A DNA stretch of 64,000 nt from an uncultured Pseudohongiella sp. (GCA_951812715.1 OX638323.1:1-64000); one strand, 5' to 3'; shown: positions 8,758 to 18,120, counted from the stretch's first letter. Notes: generated by a model not told the origin, from the sequence alone. Numbers and translations: made by a program.

Positions 8758-11700
8758 ATGGCGCAACTGCTGGGCGCGATCTTGTTCCCGAGCATGATTT
8801 ACGACAATGAAAGCGAAAGCCTGACTTTCTCCTGGAGTTCCCGTTACGCCACCGCTTGCTACGCCAACGACAACAATGCCGACGCCGCCGGCACGAACAA
8901 CGCATTGGCCCCGAACGACAGCGCAACCTTTCTGCCCGGCTTTTTCGAGGTCGGGGAATACAGCTATCAATTCCATTGCAGCGGTCCCGGCGGGGATTCG
9001 GAGAGCGTAACGTTGCTGCTGACGGTGATGGGCTGGGTCGACACCGACGGCGACGGTATGCCCGATAACTGGGAAACGGAGCATGGACTGGATCCCCTGG
9101 ATGGCGCGGACGCGAACCAGGATCTCGACGGCGACGGCGACAGTAATCTCGAGGAGTATCAAAACGGTACCAACCCAGGGATTTACGAAACCGCGCGGTT
9201 GCTGGATTACGCTCTGACTGACTATGAGATCTATTCCAACGAGTCCGCTGAATTCAATTGGAACTCCCGCTACGCGGACGCCTGTTACTTCGAAGATGAC
9301 AATGTGAATCTCGGCACGGCCGGCCCGCTCGCCAGCGACGCAGGGCAGTTCGGTAGCGGCGTTTGGGAAATCGCCATGTACTGTACCGGCCAGGGCGGCG
9401 ATTCGCCGATCGACACTGTTACCTTGACTGTCGCGGAATGGCTGGATACGGACGGCGACGGGGTGCACAATGATATTGACGACGATGACGATAACGACGG
9501 CATGCCCGACGATTGGGAGCAGGAGCATGGCCTCGATAGCGAAGATGCTGACGATGCCGAGTTGGATGCCGATGGTGACGGATTTTCCAATCTCGCGGAA
9601 TATCGGGCGGGCACCGATCCGGAGGATGACTCGGATCATCCCGAGATTGAGACCGTCAATGGATTTACTTCGGATTACGCGCTGTACAAGGTGATAATAA
9701 TCAACGAGGGAAGCTTTGACTTGACCTCGACCACCAAATCCGGTTACACCAGCGAGCACTTGCTGGTGCGGCGCGGCGCCGCCGCATCGGCGCTGATCGA
9801 GGATTTCGCCATGAGGGAATCCGCGACGTCGAACGAATTCAGTTTTTACAGCGCCAACGCGGCCTGGCTGACGACGATCGATAGCGAGTCCCCGATGGAA
9901 ACGAGCCCCGTGGTCGACGATTTCAACGGCGACGGTGTGGACGATTTGGCGCTTACCGGGCTCGCGGAGGCGAATTTCTCGGGCGAGGATCGCATCGTGT
10001 TCGCCAATCCCAACGCCACGAGCGCCTACACGCCAACGCGTGCCGCGCTACTGGACAACGACGCGCGGGATTTTTTCGGCAGTCTGGCCAACTGGATCGA
10101 GGGGTCGCGCAATTTCGACGACGATGTGGAGGCCGATTTTCTCGCCGAACATCCCGACGGTAACACGCAGCTCAAAGGCATTGGCGGCGGTCAGGCCGCG
10201 GAACAGCCCGACGACAAAAAGCAGCGCAAAAGCGTTGGCGGCGACCAGGTTATTGATCTGGATTACTGGGTGGACGAGGTTTCCGTGGAAGAGGTCGCCA
10301 GCGGAGCGGTCTACGCCGATCCGTCAAACCCGCCGCCGATCTCCGAGTACCCCGCTGAATGCTTCAACCAGTTGGTGTTCTGCCGCATGGCTTATGTGTA
10401 TGAGGATACGACGGGCTTTCAACTCGACCCCTCCCGAGGGTGGAATTTTCCGGGGAATATCACGGAAATCACCGGCGCCGATGTAGTCACGGCCGCCCGC
10501 GATGACGATTTTAATATCACGATCACGATCCTGCTGACGACCGGGGATCCCGTCAGCGCGTTCGTGTATCTGGCGATAAATTTTCTTGCGTTTTGGAACG
10601 ACGACGACGATCCGCCTTCGGCGGGTATGCGGGATGCGACGCTGCTATGGGACACGATTCTGTCGCCGCTGGGCAATACCGGCAAGATCACGGTGGGTTC
10701 GCCCGAAGCGAAGGTGTTGCACGATCTGCTTGGCGGATATCTTGGCGTGGAAGTACTGGAAGGCGCCCTGATGGACGTGCTGCGGGAGGAACTTCCCGAG
10801 TTGATTGATTTCGATATCGAAGAGTACGACGAGGGTTTGCTCCGGGATATATTGATCGTATTGAGCGATGTGCAAGGCAGGATGAGGAAGGCGGAAGAGG
10901 ACGAGCCGGCCGAGTGCGTCAACTGCGACGATCCTGCCCCGGATCCTGAGGATGAAGACGGAGACGGAGAAGAAGGAGATGGAGATGGAGATGGAGATGG
11001 AGATGGAGATGGAAATGGAACGGAGCCTCATCCCTGCACCTTGATTACCGACAATTCTCCCTGCGTGCAAATTTGGAAAACGTCATTGGCGGATCTCGTC
11101 ATTTCGAACGTTCCGGCGATGCCGGACGCGCAATTCTCCGCGCTGGTGCATAACGCGCCGGAAATTAGCTACGACGAAGAACTGGATTATACCTATACCT
11201 GGAGTGCGGAATTGGAATTCACCCATCCCCACGAAAGTTCGATTTTACTTACTTCACATGATATAGGAGGCCCAATTAGCATCCATTCGGAGAACCAGGA
11301 TTTCTGGAAGCCCGATTGGGGCAATCTGATTGAAGGCGGCGAATTGAAGGTGAAAGTGAGTGTAACAATCCCGGGGGTCAGTACTCCGCTGAATGATGAA
11401 GCGACGTTCACGATTACCGGTCAGAATCCGACGTTGGATCAGATTCAGGAAGAGATTCAGGCACAGATTCAAGAGATTCAGGCACAGCTTCAGGAAGAGA
11501 ATGAAGAGAATGAAGAGGATGAGATTGTCAAAATTAACGGCATCAACGACGAGGGGATTAGGAATAATGTGCTTGCGGTTGCCTGGCACGAAAGTGGGCC
11601 TATCGAAGGACACAGGCAATTCGATGCGGATGCGTATACAGGCATTGGTTCCCCGTTGGTTTCCAACTATAAATACGACGACGACAGCCGCGACGACGGC

Positions 11701-12195
11701 TGGGGCATCATGCAAATCGACAACATCCCCGGTTTCGACAAGACCCACGAGTATTTGTGGAACTGGCGAGCAAACCTTGGGAAGGGGACGGAGTATCTTG
11801 TGAAAACAATTTATGTAGGTAACACAGAATGGTGGTTAATTGATAGATACGATGCCGCAAACAGCGATGGCCTTCCCGAAACTGATTGGCCGGAAGATTC
11901 CTGGAATCCGAATGATATAAAAGGCGATGACCCTGAAAAGCGTAAAAAGGCGAGTGATAATATTTGGGATGACGCTTTCGCTCGATTCAATACCGGAAGT
12001 TCAATCTACAGTCCGAATGGAAATCAGGGCGTTAAGCACTGTGTTTGGGAGCCAGAACATGATAAAGAGGAGGAGGACAAGGATGGCAAAATCATCATCA
12101 TCAAAGATCCATATATAAATGCTAAAGGTTGCAATTATGCAAAACAGATTCGGAGTTATATAGAAAGCATGCCCTGGAATTCAGTAAGCAATTGA
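8758..12195 (+). CDS. Second large Asp-rich lysozyme-domain protein, N-terminally truncated copy
   Basis: 1145 residues. It begins inside an Ig-like module (AQLLGAIL) at the duplication boundary, with no signal peptide and only two type-3-like modules instead of eight. From the [13 protein letters not shown] motif on it is almost identical to the upstream giant protein: FG-GAP-like motif, (GD)n linker with one extra repeat, Ig-like domain, heptad stretch, lysozyme-like domain with AWHESG (Glu at nt 11590-11592) and WGIMQID (nt 11701-11721), and the same tail. A small cluster of changes around nt 11745-11825 ([19 protein letters not shown]) distinguishes its catalytic-domain region. Whether it is translated or exported without the missing N-terminus is unclear; it may serve as a donor for recombination into the first gene. 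The first module differs from the upstream gene's last module, so the duplication edge lies inside it. Confidence 0.8.
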   Translation: MAQLLGAILFPSMIYDNESESLTFSWSSRYATACYANDNNADAAGTNNALAPNDSATFLPGFFEVGEYSYQFHCSGPGGDSESVTLLLTVMGWVDTDGDGMPDNWETEHGLDPLDGADANQDLDGDGDSNLEEYQNGTNPGIYETARLLDYALTDYEIYSNESAEFNWNSRYADACYFEDDNVNLGTAGPLASDAGQFGSGVWEIAMYCTGQGGDSPIDTVTLTVAEWLDTDGDGVHNDIDDDDDNDGMPDDWEQEHGLDSEDADDAELDADGDGFSNLAEYRAGTDPEDDSDHPEIETVNGFTSDYALYKVIIINEGSFDLTSTTKSGYTSEHLLVRRGAAASALIEDFAMRESATSNEFSFYSANAAWLTTIDSESPMETSPVVDDFNGDGVDDLALTGLAEANFSGEDRIVFANPNATSAYTPTRAALLDNDARDFFGSLANWIEGSRNFDDDVEADFLAEHPDGNTQLKGIGGGQAAEQPDDKKQRKSVGGDQVIDLDYWVDEVSVEEVASGAVYADPSNPPPISEYPAECFNQLVFCRMAYVYEDTTGFQLDPSRGWNFPGNITEITGADVVTAARDDDFNITITILLTTGDPVSAFVYLAINFLAFWNDDDDPPSAGMRDATLLWDTILSPLGNTGKITVGSPEAKVLHDLLGGYLGVEVLEGALMDVLREELPELIDFDIEEYDEGLLRDILIVLSDVQGRMRKAEEDEPAECVNCDDPAPDPEDEDGDGEEGDGDGDGDGDGDGNGTEPHPCTLITDNSPCVQIWKTSLADLVISNVPAMPDAQFSALVHNAPEISYDEELDYTYTWSAELEFTHPHESSILLTSHDIGGPISIHSENQDFWKPDWGNLIEGGELKVKVSVTIPGVSTPLNDEATFTITGQNPTLDQIQEEIQAQIQEIQAQLQEENEENEEDEIVKINGINDEGIRNNVLAVAWHESGPIEGHRQFDADAYTGIGSPLVSNYKYDDDSRDDGWGIMQIDNIPGFDKTHEYLWNWRANLGKGTEYLVKTIYVGNTEWWLIDRYDAANSDGLPETDWPEDSWNPNDIKGDDPEKRKKASDNIWDDAFARFNTGSSIYSPNGNQGVKHCVWEPEHDKEEEDKDGKIIIIKDPYINAKGCNYAKQIRSYIESMPWNSVSN
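10978..11013 (+). repeat. (GGAGAT)n microsatellite, second copy
   Basis: Hexamer tract coding Gly-Asp in the second large gene, one unit longer than the tract at 4918-4953. Confidence 0.85.
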
Positions 12196-12214
12196 TCAGC
12201 GAGGAAATACACAG

Positions 12215-13252
12215 ATGTTGACCGATCGAATTTTTACTACGGGATTTTCACGCAGGATCGGATTGTTTCTGGCGATGTTGCTTGCGCTGTCGTTAATTGT
12301 CGGTGTTGTGTTTTTCTTTGGTTCGTCACCGGTTTGGTACGGTTATGTGGTTGGCGAGGATCGAAAGATCTACATGGTCAACCTGGACAGCGGTGAAGTG
12401 GAGTGGGTATCGAGAGCTTTCGATCAGATCGGACGGCCGAACTCGTTGGAGATCAATCGCCGGGATTCGATCTTGTACGTCGGCAGCGACAGTATGGGTT
12501 TCAGGCCGCTTGACTATGTGCCGCTGCTGGCGGTGAGGCTGAATGAAACGGCGGATATAGTATTCGAATCTTACGTTGAACCGTTCGAAGATCTGCCGAT
12601 GACTTCTTTTGGCATGCGTAGCAGCAGCGCGGTGATTTGGTTGTGCATGAATCCGGCGGCGGAAGTATTGTACGTGGGGTATGTAGGTGATAGAGAATTA
12701 ACGACGATAGTGGATCCACTGACCGGGGAGGCTATTGGCCGATTGGACATTCCCGTGCTCAAGCAATACGAGATTTCTCCCGATGGGACCGAGGCGGCGG
12801 TGATTTATCCGAGTGGATCACGAGTTAGCTCAAATGGGGATGTACGGGAATGGCCTGGTGGAGTAACCACGAGGAGCTTGGTCACGGGTGAAACGGTGAT
12901 GCCGTTAATGGAACTGGAAGACAACCAAGGACTGAATCCGCCCTGGGCCCAGTTGCGGGATAACCTTGTTTATGTGGGCAACCATCGCAGCATTGGGGTA
13001 TATGACAGGGAAAGCGGCGAACAGTTGTCCAAGTATGATTTTATTGATGAGAATTTTCGCACCGGCTATTCCGTACAAAATTACGCCACGCAAATTCCCG
13101 GACGGGACGATGTCGTGATGTCCTTCGGTAACTACGTGACCGTGTTCGACCCCATCACCGCCGAAGTCAAATCCAGAACGTACATCGGGGATGGGGATAT
13201 GCTGATAACCGAAGTGGTTGTCACGGACAAGCCGTTAATCCCAGCGGATTGA
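12215..13252 (+). CDS. Membrane-anchored beta-propeller-like protein, paralogue 3 (mosaic A)
   Basis: 345 residues with the same membrane helix and propeller-like body. It is mosaic: residues around 125-135 ([11 protein letters not shown]) match type B, the next stretch ([27 protein letters not shown]) is unique, and from [20 protein letters not shown] onward it equals paralogue 1. Its start codon context reads ATGTTGACC where paralogues 1 and 2 have ATGTTGAGC. It lies 19 bp after the second large gene. Mosaicism suggests gene conversion among paralogues. Confidence 0.85.
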   Translation: MLTDRIFTTGFSRRIGLFLAMLLALSLIVGVVFFFGSSPVWYGYVVGEDRKIYMVNLDSGEVEWVSRAFDQIGRPNSLEINRRDSILYVGSDSMGFRPLDYVPLLAVRLNETADIVFESYVEPFEDLPMTSFGMRSSSAVIWLCMNPAAEVLYVGYVGDRELTTIVDPLTGEAIGRLDIPVLKQYEISPDGTEAAVIYPSGSRVSSNGDVREWPGGVTTRSLVTGETVMPLMELEDNQGLNPPWAQLRDNLVYVGNHRSIGVYDRESGEQLSKYDFIDENFRTGYSVQNYATQIPGRDDVVMSFGNYVTVFDPITAEVKSRTYIGDGDMLITEVVVTDKPLIPAD

Positions 13253-13282
13253 TGATAAGGGGCCAGGGTATGCCCGCCAGTA

Positions 13283-13737
13283 ATGGCGCAACTGCTGGGC
13301 GCGATCTTGTTCCCGAGCATGATTTACGACAATGAAAGCGAAAGCCTGACTTTCTCCTGGAGTTCCCGCTCCGCCACCGACAACAGTTCCAGCGCCAATT
13401 GCTGTAGCACTGCCATCGCTAATAAATTCGCGAGCGGCGCGGCGCCGCATCGGCGCTGATCGAGGGTTTCGCGGGTGACTGCCATGGGACATCCATCACG
13501 CTTTCGCGATTCAAATTTTGCTTGGTTGCGAGAAGTTCAATCTACAGTCCGAATGGAAATCAGGGCGTTAAGCACTGTGTTCGGGAGCCAGAACATGATA
13601 AAGAGGAGGAGGACGAGGACAAGGATGGCAAAATCATCATCACCGAAGATCCATATGTAAATGCTAAAGGTTGCAATTATGCAAAACAGATTCGGAGTTA
13701 TATAGAAAGCATGCCCTGGAATTCAGTAAGCAATTGA
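13283..13737 (+). pseudogene. Internally deleted large-gene remnant 2
   Basis: Same three-piece structure as remnant 1 with the same deletion junctions, so it was copied as part of the 6.06-kb duplication. A one-base difference near 13516 changes the frame upstream of the tail, so the tail is readable from a TTG near 13522 (71 codons). The acidic tract in the tail is longer by two codons (EEEDEDKDG). The tail frame and stop are intact. Confidence 0.75.
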
Positions 13738-13756
13738 TCAGCGAGGAAATACACAG

Positions 13757-14794
13757 ATGTTGACCGATCGAATTTTTACTACGGGATTTTCACGCAGGAT
13801 CGGATTGTTTCTGGCGATGTTGCTTGCGCTGTCGTTAATTGCCGGTGTTGTGTTTTTCTTTGGTTCATCACCGGTTTGGTACGGTTATGTGGTTGGCGAG
13901 GATCGAAAGATCTACATGGTCAACCTGGACAGCGGTGAAGTGGAGTGGGTATCGAGAGCTTTCGATCAGATCGGACGGCCGAACTCGTTGGAGATCAATC
14001 GCCGGGATTCGATCTTGTACGTCGGCAGCGACAGTATGGGTTTCAGGCCGCTTGACTATGTGCCGCTGCTGGCGGTGAGGCTGAATGAAACGGCGGATAT
14101 AGTATTCGAATCTTACGTTGAACCGTTCGAAGATCTGCCGATGACTTCTTTTGGCATGCGTGGCAGCAGAGCCGTGGTTAATTTGCGTCTGAATCCGGTG
14201 GCGGAAGTATTGTACGTGGGGTATATCGGTCATAGAGAATTACGGACAATAGTGGATCCACTGACCGGGGAGGCTATTGGCCGATTGGACATTCCCGTGA
14301 GAAAGCAATACGAGATTTCTCCCGATGGGACCATGGTGGCGGAGATTTTTCCGAGTGGATCACGAGTTAACTCAAATGGGGATGTGCGGGAATGGCCTGG
14401 TGGAGTGGGCACGAGGAGTCTGGTGACGGGCGAGAGAGTGATTCCTTTAATAGAGTTGGAAAACAATCAAGGACTGAACCCACCCTGGGCCCAGTTGCGG
14501 GATAACTTTGTTTTTGTGGGCAACCATCGCAGCATTGGGGTATATGACAGGGAAAGCGGTGAACAGTTGTCCAAGTATGATTTTATTGATGAGAATTTTC
14601 GCACCGGCTATTCCATTCAAGATTACGCCACGCAAATTCCCGGACGGGACGATGTCGTGATGTCCTTCGGTAGCTCCGTGATCGTATTCGACCCCATCAC
14701 CGCCGAAGTCAAATCCAGAACGCGCATCGGGGATGGGGATATGCTGATAACCGAAGTGGTTGTCACGGACAAGCCGTTAATCGCCGCGGATTGA
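13757..14794 (+). CDS. Membrane-anchored beta-propeller-like protein, paralogue 4 (type B)
   Basis: 345 residues. N-terminal membrane helix with a single I/V-to-A type change (LSLIAGVV), then propeller-like repeats. The centre is type B ([39 protein letters not shown]). It is nearly identical to paralogue 5. Ribosome site and upstream tail block are as in all other copies. Confidence 0.85.
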   Translation: MLTDRIFTTGFSRRIGLFLAMLLALSLIAGVVFFFGSSPVWYGYVVGEDRKIYMVNLDSGEVEWVSRAFDQIGRPNSLEINRRDSILYVGSDSMGFRPLDYVPLLAVRLNETADIVFESYVEPFEDLPMTSFGMRGSRAVVNLRLNPVAEVLYVGYIGHRELRTIVDPLTGEAIGRLDIPVRKQYEISPDGTMVAEIFPSGSRVNSNGDVREWPGGVGTRSLVTGERVIPLIELENNQGLNPPWAQLRDNFVFVGNHRSIGVYDRESGEQLSKYDFIDENFRTGYSIQDYATQIPGRDDVVMSFGSSVIVFDPITAEVKSRTRIGDGDMLITEVVVTDKPLIAAD

Positions 14795-14825
14795 TGATAA
14801 GGGCGCCAGGGTATGCCCGCCAGTA

Positions 14826-15271
14826 ATGGCGCAACTGCTGGGCGCGATCTTGTTCCCGAGCATGATTTACGACAATGAAAGCGAAAGCCTGACTTTCTCC
14901 TGGAGTTCCCGCTCCGCCACCGACAACAGTTCCAGCGCCAATTGCTGTAGCACTGCCATCGCTAATAAATTCGCGAGCGGCGCGGCGCCGCATCGGCGCT
15001 GATCGAGGGTTTCGCGGGTGACTGCCATGGGACATCCATCACGCTTGCGTGATTCAATTTCTGCTTGGTTGCGAGAAGTTCAATTTACAGTCCGAATGGA
15101 AATCAGGGCGTTAAGCACTGTGTTCGGGAGCCAGAACATGATAGAGAGGAGGACGAGGATGGCAAAATCATCATCACCGAAGATCCATATGTAAATGCTA
15201 AAGGTTGCAATTATGCAAAACAGATTCGGAGTTATATAGAAAGCATGCCCTGGAATTCAGTAAGCAATTGA
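14826..15271 (+). pseudogene. Internally deleted large-gene remnant 3
   Basis: Third remnant with the same joined pieces. The acidic tract is one codon shorter than in the full gene (DREEDEDG), again an in-frame change, and the tail is readable from a TTG near 15065 (68 codons). It precedes the last propeller gene by 19 bp. Confidence 0.75.
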
Positions 15272-15290
15272 TCAGCGAGGAAATACACAG

Positions 15291-16349
15291 ATGTTGACCG
15301 ATCGAATTTTTACTACGGGATTTTCACGCAGGATCGGATTGTTTCTGGCGATGTTGCTTGCGCTGTCGTTAATTGCCGGTGTTGTGTTTTTCTTTGGTTC
15401 GTCACCGGTTTGGTACGGTTATGTGGTTGGCGAGGATCGAAAGATCTACATGGTCAACCTGGACAGCGGTGAAGTGGAGTGGGTATCGAGAGCTTTCGAT
15501 CAGATCGGACGGCCGAACTCGTTGGAGATCAATCGCCGGGATTCGATCTTGTACATCGGCAGCGACAGGATGGGTTTCAGGCCGCTTGACTATGTGCCGC
15601 TGCTGGCGGTGAGGCTGAATGAAACGGCTGATATAGTATTCGAGTCTTACGTTGAACCGTTCGAAGATCTGCCGATGACTTCTTTTGGCATGCGTAGCAG
15701 CAGAGCCGTGGTTAATTTGCGTCTGAATCCGGTGGCGGAAGTATTGTACGTGGGGTATATCGGTCATAGAGAATTACGGACAATAGTGGATCCACTGACC
15801 GGGGAGGCTATTGGCCGATTGGACATTCCCGTGAGAAAGCAATACGAGATTTCTCCCGATGGGACCATGGTGGCGGAGATTTTTCCGAGTGGATCACGAG
15901 TTAACTCAAATGGGGATGTGCGGGAATGGCCTGGTGGAGTGGGCACGAGGAGTCTGGTGACGGGCGAGAGAGTGATTCCTTTAATAGAGTTGGAAAACAA
16001 TCAAGGACTGAACCCACCCTGGGCCCAGTTGCGGGATAACTTTGTTTTTGTGGGCAACCATCGCAGCATTGGGGTATATGACAGGGAAAGCGGTGAACAG
16101 TTGTCCAAGTATGATTTTATTGATGAGAATTTTCGCACCGGCTATTCCGTTCAAGATTACGCCACGCAAATTCCCGGACGAGACGATGTCGTGATGTCCT
16201 TCGGTAGCTCCGTGATCGTATTCGACCCCATCACCGCCGAAGTCAAATCCAGAACGCGTATCGGGGATGGGGACGTCCTGATAACCGAAGTGGTTGTCAC
16301 GGACAAGCCGTTAATCGCCGCGGACCGAAATACAACGGTTACTTTTTAG
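15291..16349 (+). CDS. Membrane-anchored beta-propeller-like protein, paralogue 5 (type B, altered C-terminus)
   Basis: 352 residues, nearly identical to paralogue 4 over its length. The array boundary falls in its last codons: where the other copies end at AAD plus stop, this one continues for seven new residues (RNTTVTF) before a TAG. That marks the right-hand edge of the amplification. No gene is apparent in the roughly 140 bp that follow. Confidence 0.8.
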   Translation: MLTDRIFTTGFSRRIGLFLAMLLALSLIAGVVFFFGSSPVWYGYVVGEDRKIYMVNLDSGEVEWVSRAFDQIGRPNSLEINRRDSILYIGSDRMGFRPLDYVPLLAVRLNETADIVFESYVEPFEDLPMTSFGMRSSRAVVNLRLNPVAEVLYVGYIGHRELRTIVDPLTGEAIGRLDIPVRKQYEISPDGTMVAEIFPSGSRVNSNGDVREWPGGVGTRSLVTGERVIPLIELENNQGLNPPWAQLRDNFVFVGNHRSIGVYDRESGEQLSKYDFIDENFRTGYSVQDYATQIPGRDDVVMSFGSSVIVFDPITAEVKSRTRIGDGDVLITEVVVTDKPLIAADRNTTVTF

Positions 16350-16493
16350 CGATCATGACAACAGAGTTTGAAGATGGATTTTGTCGCTTCGGACACAAGC
16401 CATTTAATTTTCAGGCTGCAAGTCACTCACACTCCGCATCCGGCGCTGTCAACGACGCAAGCATTACCGAGGTATACAGATGGGCAATGCTCG

Positions 16494-17216
16494 AATCTGG
16501 TGTACGGATGATTTGAGTCGCGCGGTGGTTCACTGGTGAAATTGGGTTAGACGATCCAGTAATCAGCAATAGGAGCGCACCGCACATGAGCAAAGATAAT
16601 GTAGATTCCCTGTCGGTGCCAGAGTCTGGCGTCCCCGCCATCCATTAACCGACCTGCTGTGCCGGAACGCCAAGCGTCTGCTGGAGGTTGCCGTGGCGGC
16701 GGAGTTCGAGGGATACCTTTCCGCCTTCAGCGAGGAGCGGCTGCCGAACGGGCGTCGTCGAGTGGATTGCTACGGCTATCTTCCCGAACGGAAGATTCTG
16801 AAGGGGATCGGCGGTGTGGAAGTAGCCGTGCCGAGCGCGCTTTCGACCGCTGGCTGGCGTGATTTCAGGACAAGTACCCGAAGCGGCCGGATATCTGAGC
16901 CGGGAGCAGGAGAAGCTATTGGCCTTTTATGACTGACCAGTCAAACACTGGACGCGCCTGCGCATGACGAACGTGATCGAATCGGCGTTCGCGAGGATCC
17001 GCCACCGTAGTTCGCGGACCAAGGGCTGCGTCACGCGGACGACGATGTTGTCAATGATTTACAAGATGGGAATGAGTGCCGAGAAATCCTGGAAGCGCCT
17101 ACGCGGCTTCCGCTAACTTGGCAAGGTCATCGAGGGAGTAAAGTTCAGGGACGGCGAAGAAGTGATCAATGAAATCTACAAAGAGGCCGCATGACCGTTC
17201 TGTCGTACGCCAGATT
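16494..17216 (+). mobile_element. IS256-family element, internally deleted relic
   Basis: Terminal inverted repeats are still visible: AATCTGGTGTACG at 16494-16506 and CGTACGCCAGATT at 17204-17216 (12 of 13 match). The span is about 0.72 kb, roughly half of a normal IS256-family element, and holds only the two ends of the transposase. The flanking 16350-16493 shows no gene. Confidence 0.7.
16586..17194 (+). pseudogene. IS256-family (Mutator-type) transposase, broken
   Basis: The N-terminal part in frame from 16656 (LLCRNAKRLLEVAVAAEFEG, then GRRRVDCYGYLPERK, GIGGVEVAVP) and the C-terminal part (FQDKYPK, EQEKLLAFYD, TNVIESAFARIRHRSSRTKG, MSAEKSWKRLRGF, EGVKFRDGEE) match the family. There is an early stop after the ATG at 16586, frameshifts near 16840-16890, stops at 16930 and in the RGFR segment, and the middle with the DDE catalytic region is deleted. 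It cannot make an active transposase. Confidence 0.8.
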
Positions 17217-17406
17217 TTACTATATCTCGGAGATCGGGTGTGACGGGAACTTCTGGCGGAAATGCGGGGTATATTCGTGAGGCAGTATCTGAGCAATTGG
17301 ACAGATTCATTCTCGAATACCTGCGGGTAAACGAATCATCCTGTAACTGATCCAGTCTTTGGCTGCATAGATATCGGAAAATATTTGACCGGCGCGTGAC
17401 TGGTGG

Positions 17407-17846
17407 CTAAGTCGGTTGAGTCGAAAATGGGTTTTGGACCATGACGCTGCCGTATATGCGGCCGTCCTGAAAATCTTCCGATATCAATTCCGCTATACCG
17501 TAGGCTTCCGCATAGGCTCAAAGGTGTGCATCGAACCACCAAAGTTAATAGGCGGCCGCCCCCGGAATTGCTGTCCGCGGGAGATTTGATCGGGATAAAT
17601 AACGGGGAATTGCGCCATCAGTTCCTCGGCTTCGCGGCGGGCGTCAAGCGGTTCCAGCAATCGATTTTTTTCACCGCCGCGCGTAGTCGCGGCGACAAAT
17701 TCCAGGATCGCCCGATGAGGGATTCGCGCGGTGCCGTCGAGAAGCCTTTCGCGCGGCAACGAATTAGCGATTTCCTGCTGTTCGGGAAATCTCGAATCGA
17801 ATCTGTACACCAGAACGTTGGTATCAATCAGTACTCGATGCGCCAC
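17407..17846 (-). pseudogene. vapC: VapC-like PIN-domain toxin, inactivated
   Basis: A GTG at 17846 overlaps the end of the antitoxin gene and gives VAHRVLIDTNVLVYRFD, the PIN-domain start with its first conserved Asp. The frame runs through AILEFVAATTRGG and LMAQFPVIYPD. Near 17540 a frameshift is needed to continue into AAAY*LWWFDAHL*AYAEAYGI, then LISEDFQDGRIYG, which holds the C-terminal acidic residues. Two in-frame stops there (TAA and TGA) sit where relatives usually have Gln and Trp, consistent with single transitions. Known role of the family: RNase toxin paired with VapB. This copy should be inactive. Confidence 0.75.
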
Positions 17847-18120
17847 GCCGATAAAGCTCTGCTCGGGTCCATGATCTCTCATCGTCAGACGCGCTGCTGG
17901 TAGCGCGCCGACGATGACGCTGGCGGTTGGTGGCGGCATCGAACAATCGCAACCGGGCATCAAGCCCGAGACCGCCGTTGGTATCCAGTGCGTGAGGAGG
18001 AAGGACGCGAATGATTTCTCCGGCTTCTTCGAATTGGATGTCGTCGCCAGGTTGGACGCCATACTTGTCGGCCAGGATCTTGGGGATGGTTACCTGTAAT
18101 TTGCTGATGATTTTGCTCAT
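17824..18120 (-). CDS. vapB: AbrB/SpoVT-type antitoxin
   Basis: 98 residues. The N-terminus (MSKIISKLQVTIPKILADKYGVQPGDDI) is a swapped-hairpin AbrB/MazE-fold DNA-binding domain. The C-terminus (RLRLFDAATNRQRHRR, RSWTRAELYRRG) is the toxin-binding tail seen in VapB partners of this PIN subfamily. The gene overlaps the broken vapC by 23 bp, a normal toxin-antitoxin arrangement. The antitoxin appears intact while the toxin is not, so it may persist as a free repressor or protect against a related toxin elsewhere. Confidence 0.75.
   Translation of the reverse strand: MSKIISKLQVTIPKILADKYGVQPGDDIQFEEAGEIIRVLPPHALDTNGGLGLDARLRLFDAATNRQRHRRRATSSASDDERSWTRAELYRRGASSTD

Larger units (their letters stand above)
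2973..14794 (+). repeat. 6.06-kb direct tandem duplication (two units)
   Basis: Unit 1 (about 2973-8726) and unit 2 (about 9027-14794) each contain the distal 3.1 kb of the large gene, a propeller gene, a deleted large-gene remnant and a second propeller gene. The offset is 6054 bp before the (GGAGAT)n tract, 6060 bp after it, and 6065 bp at the second propeller gene. The large-gene halves differ by only scattered substitutions (for example codons at nt 3170/9224 and 3696/9750) plus one extra GGAGAT unit in unit 2 and a small cluster near nt 5730-5765. Upstream of nt 2941 the copies diverge clearly. This points to a recent duplication or ongoing gene conversion. Confidence 0.9.
6155..16323 (+). 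repeat. Five propeller genes in nested 1.54-kb tandem units
   Basis: Propeller genes start at 6155, 7692, 12215, 13757 and 15291; the short intervals are 1537, 1542 and 1534 bp, and the long interval 7692-12215 contains the second full large gene. Every copy is preceded by the same block (the last ~63 codons of the large gene plus the ribosome site). The array ends abruptly inside the last gene near 16323, where the usual stop is replaced by unrelated sequence. Confidence 0.9.

Noticed and set aside
4918..11013. Phase-variable on/off switch at the (GGAGAT)n tract
   Set aside because: The unit is six bases, so slippage cannot shift the frame; only linker length can vary.
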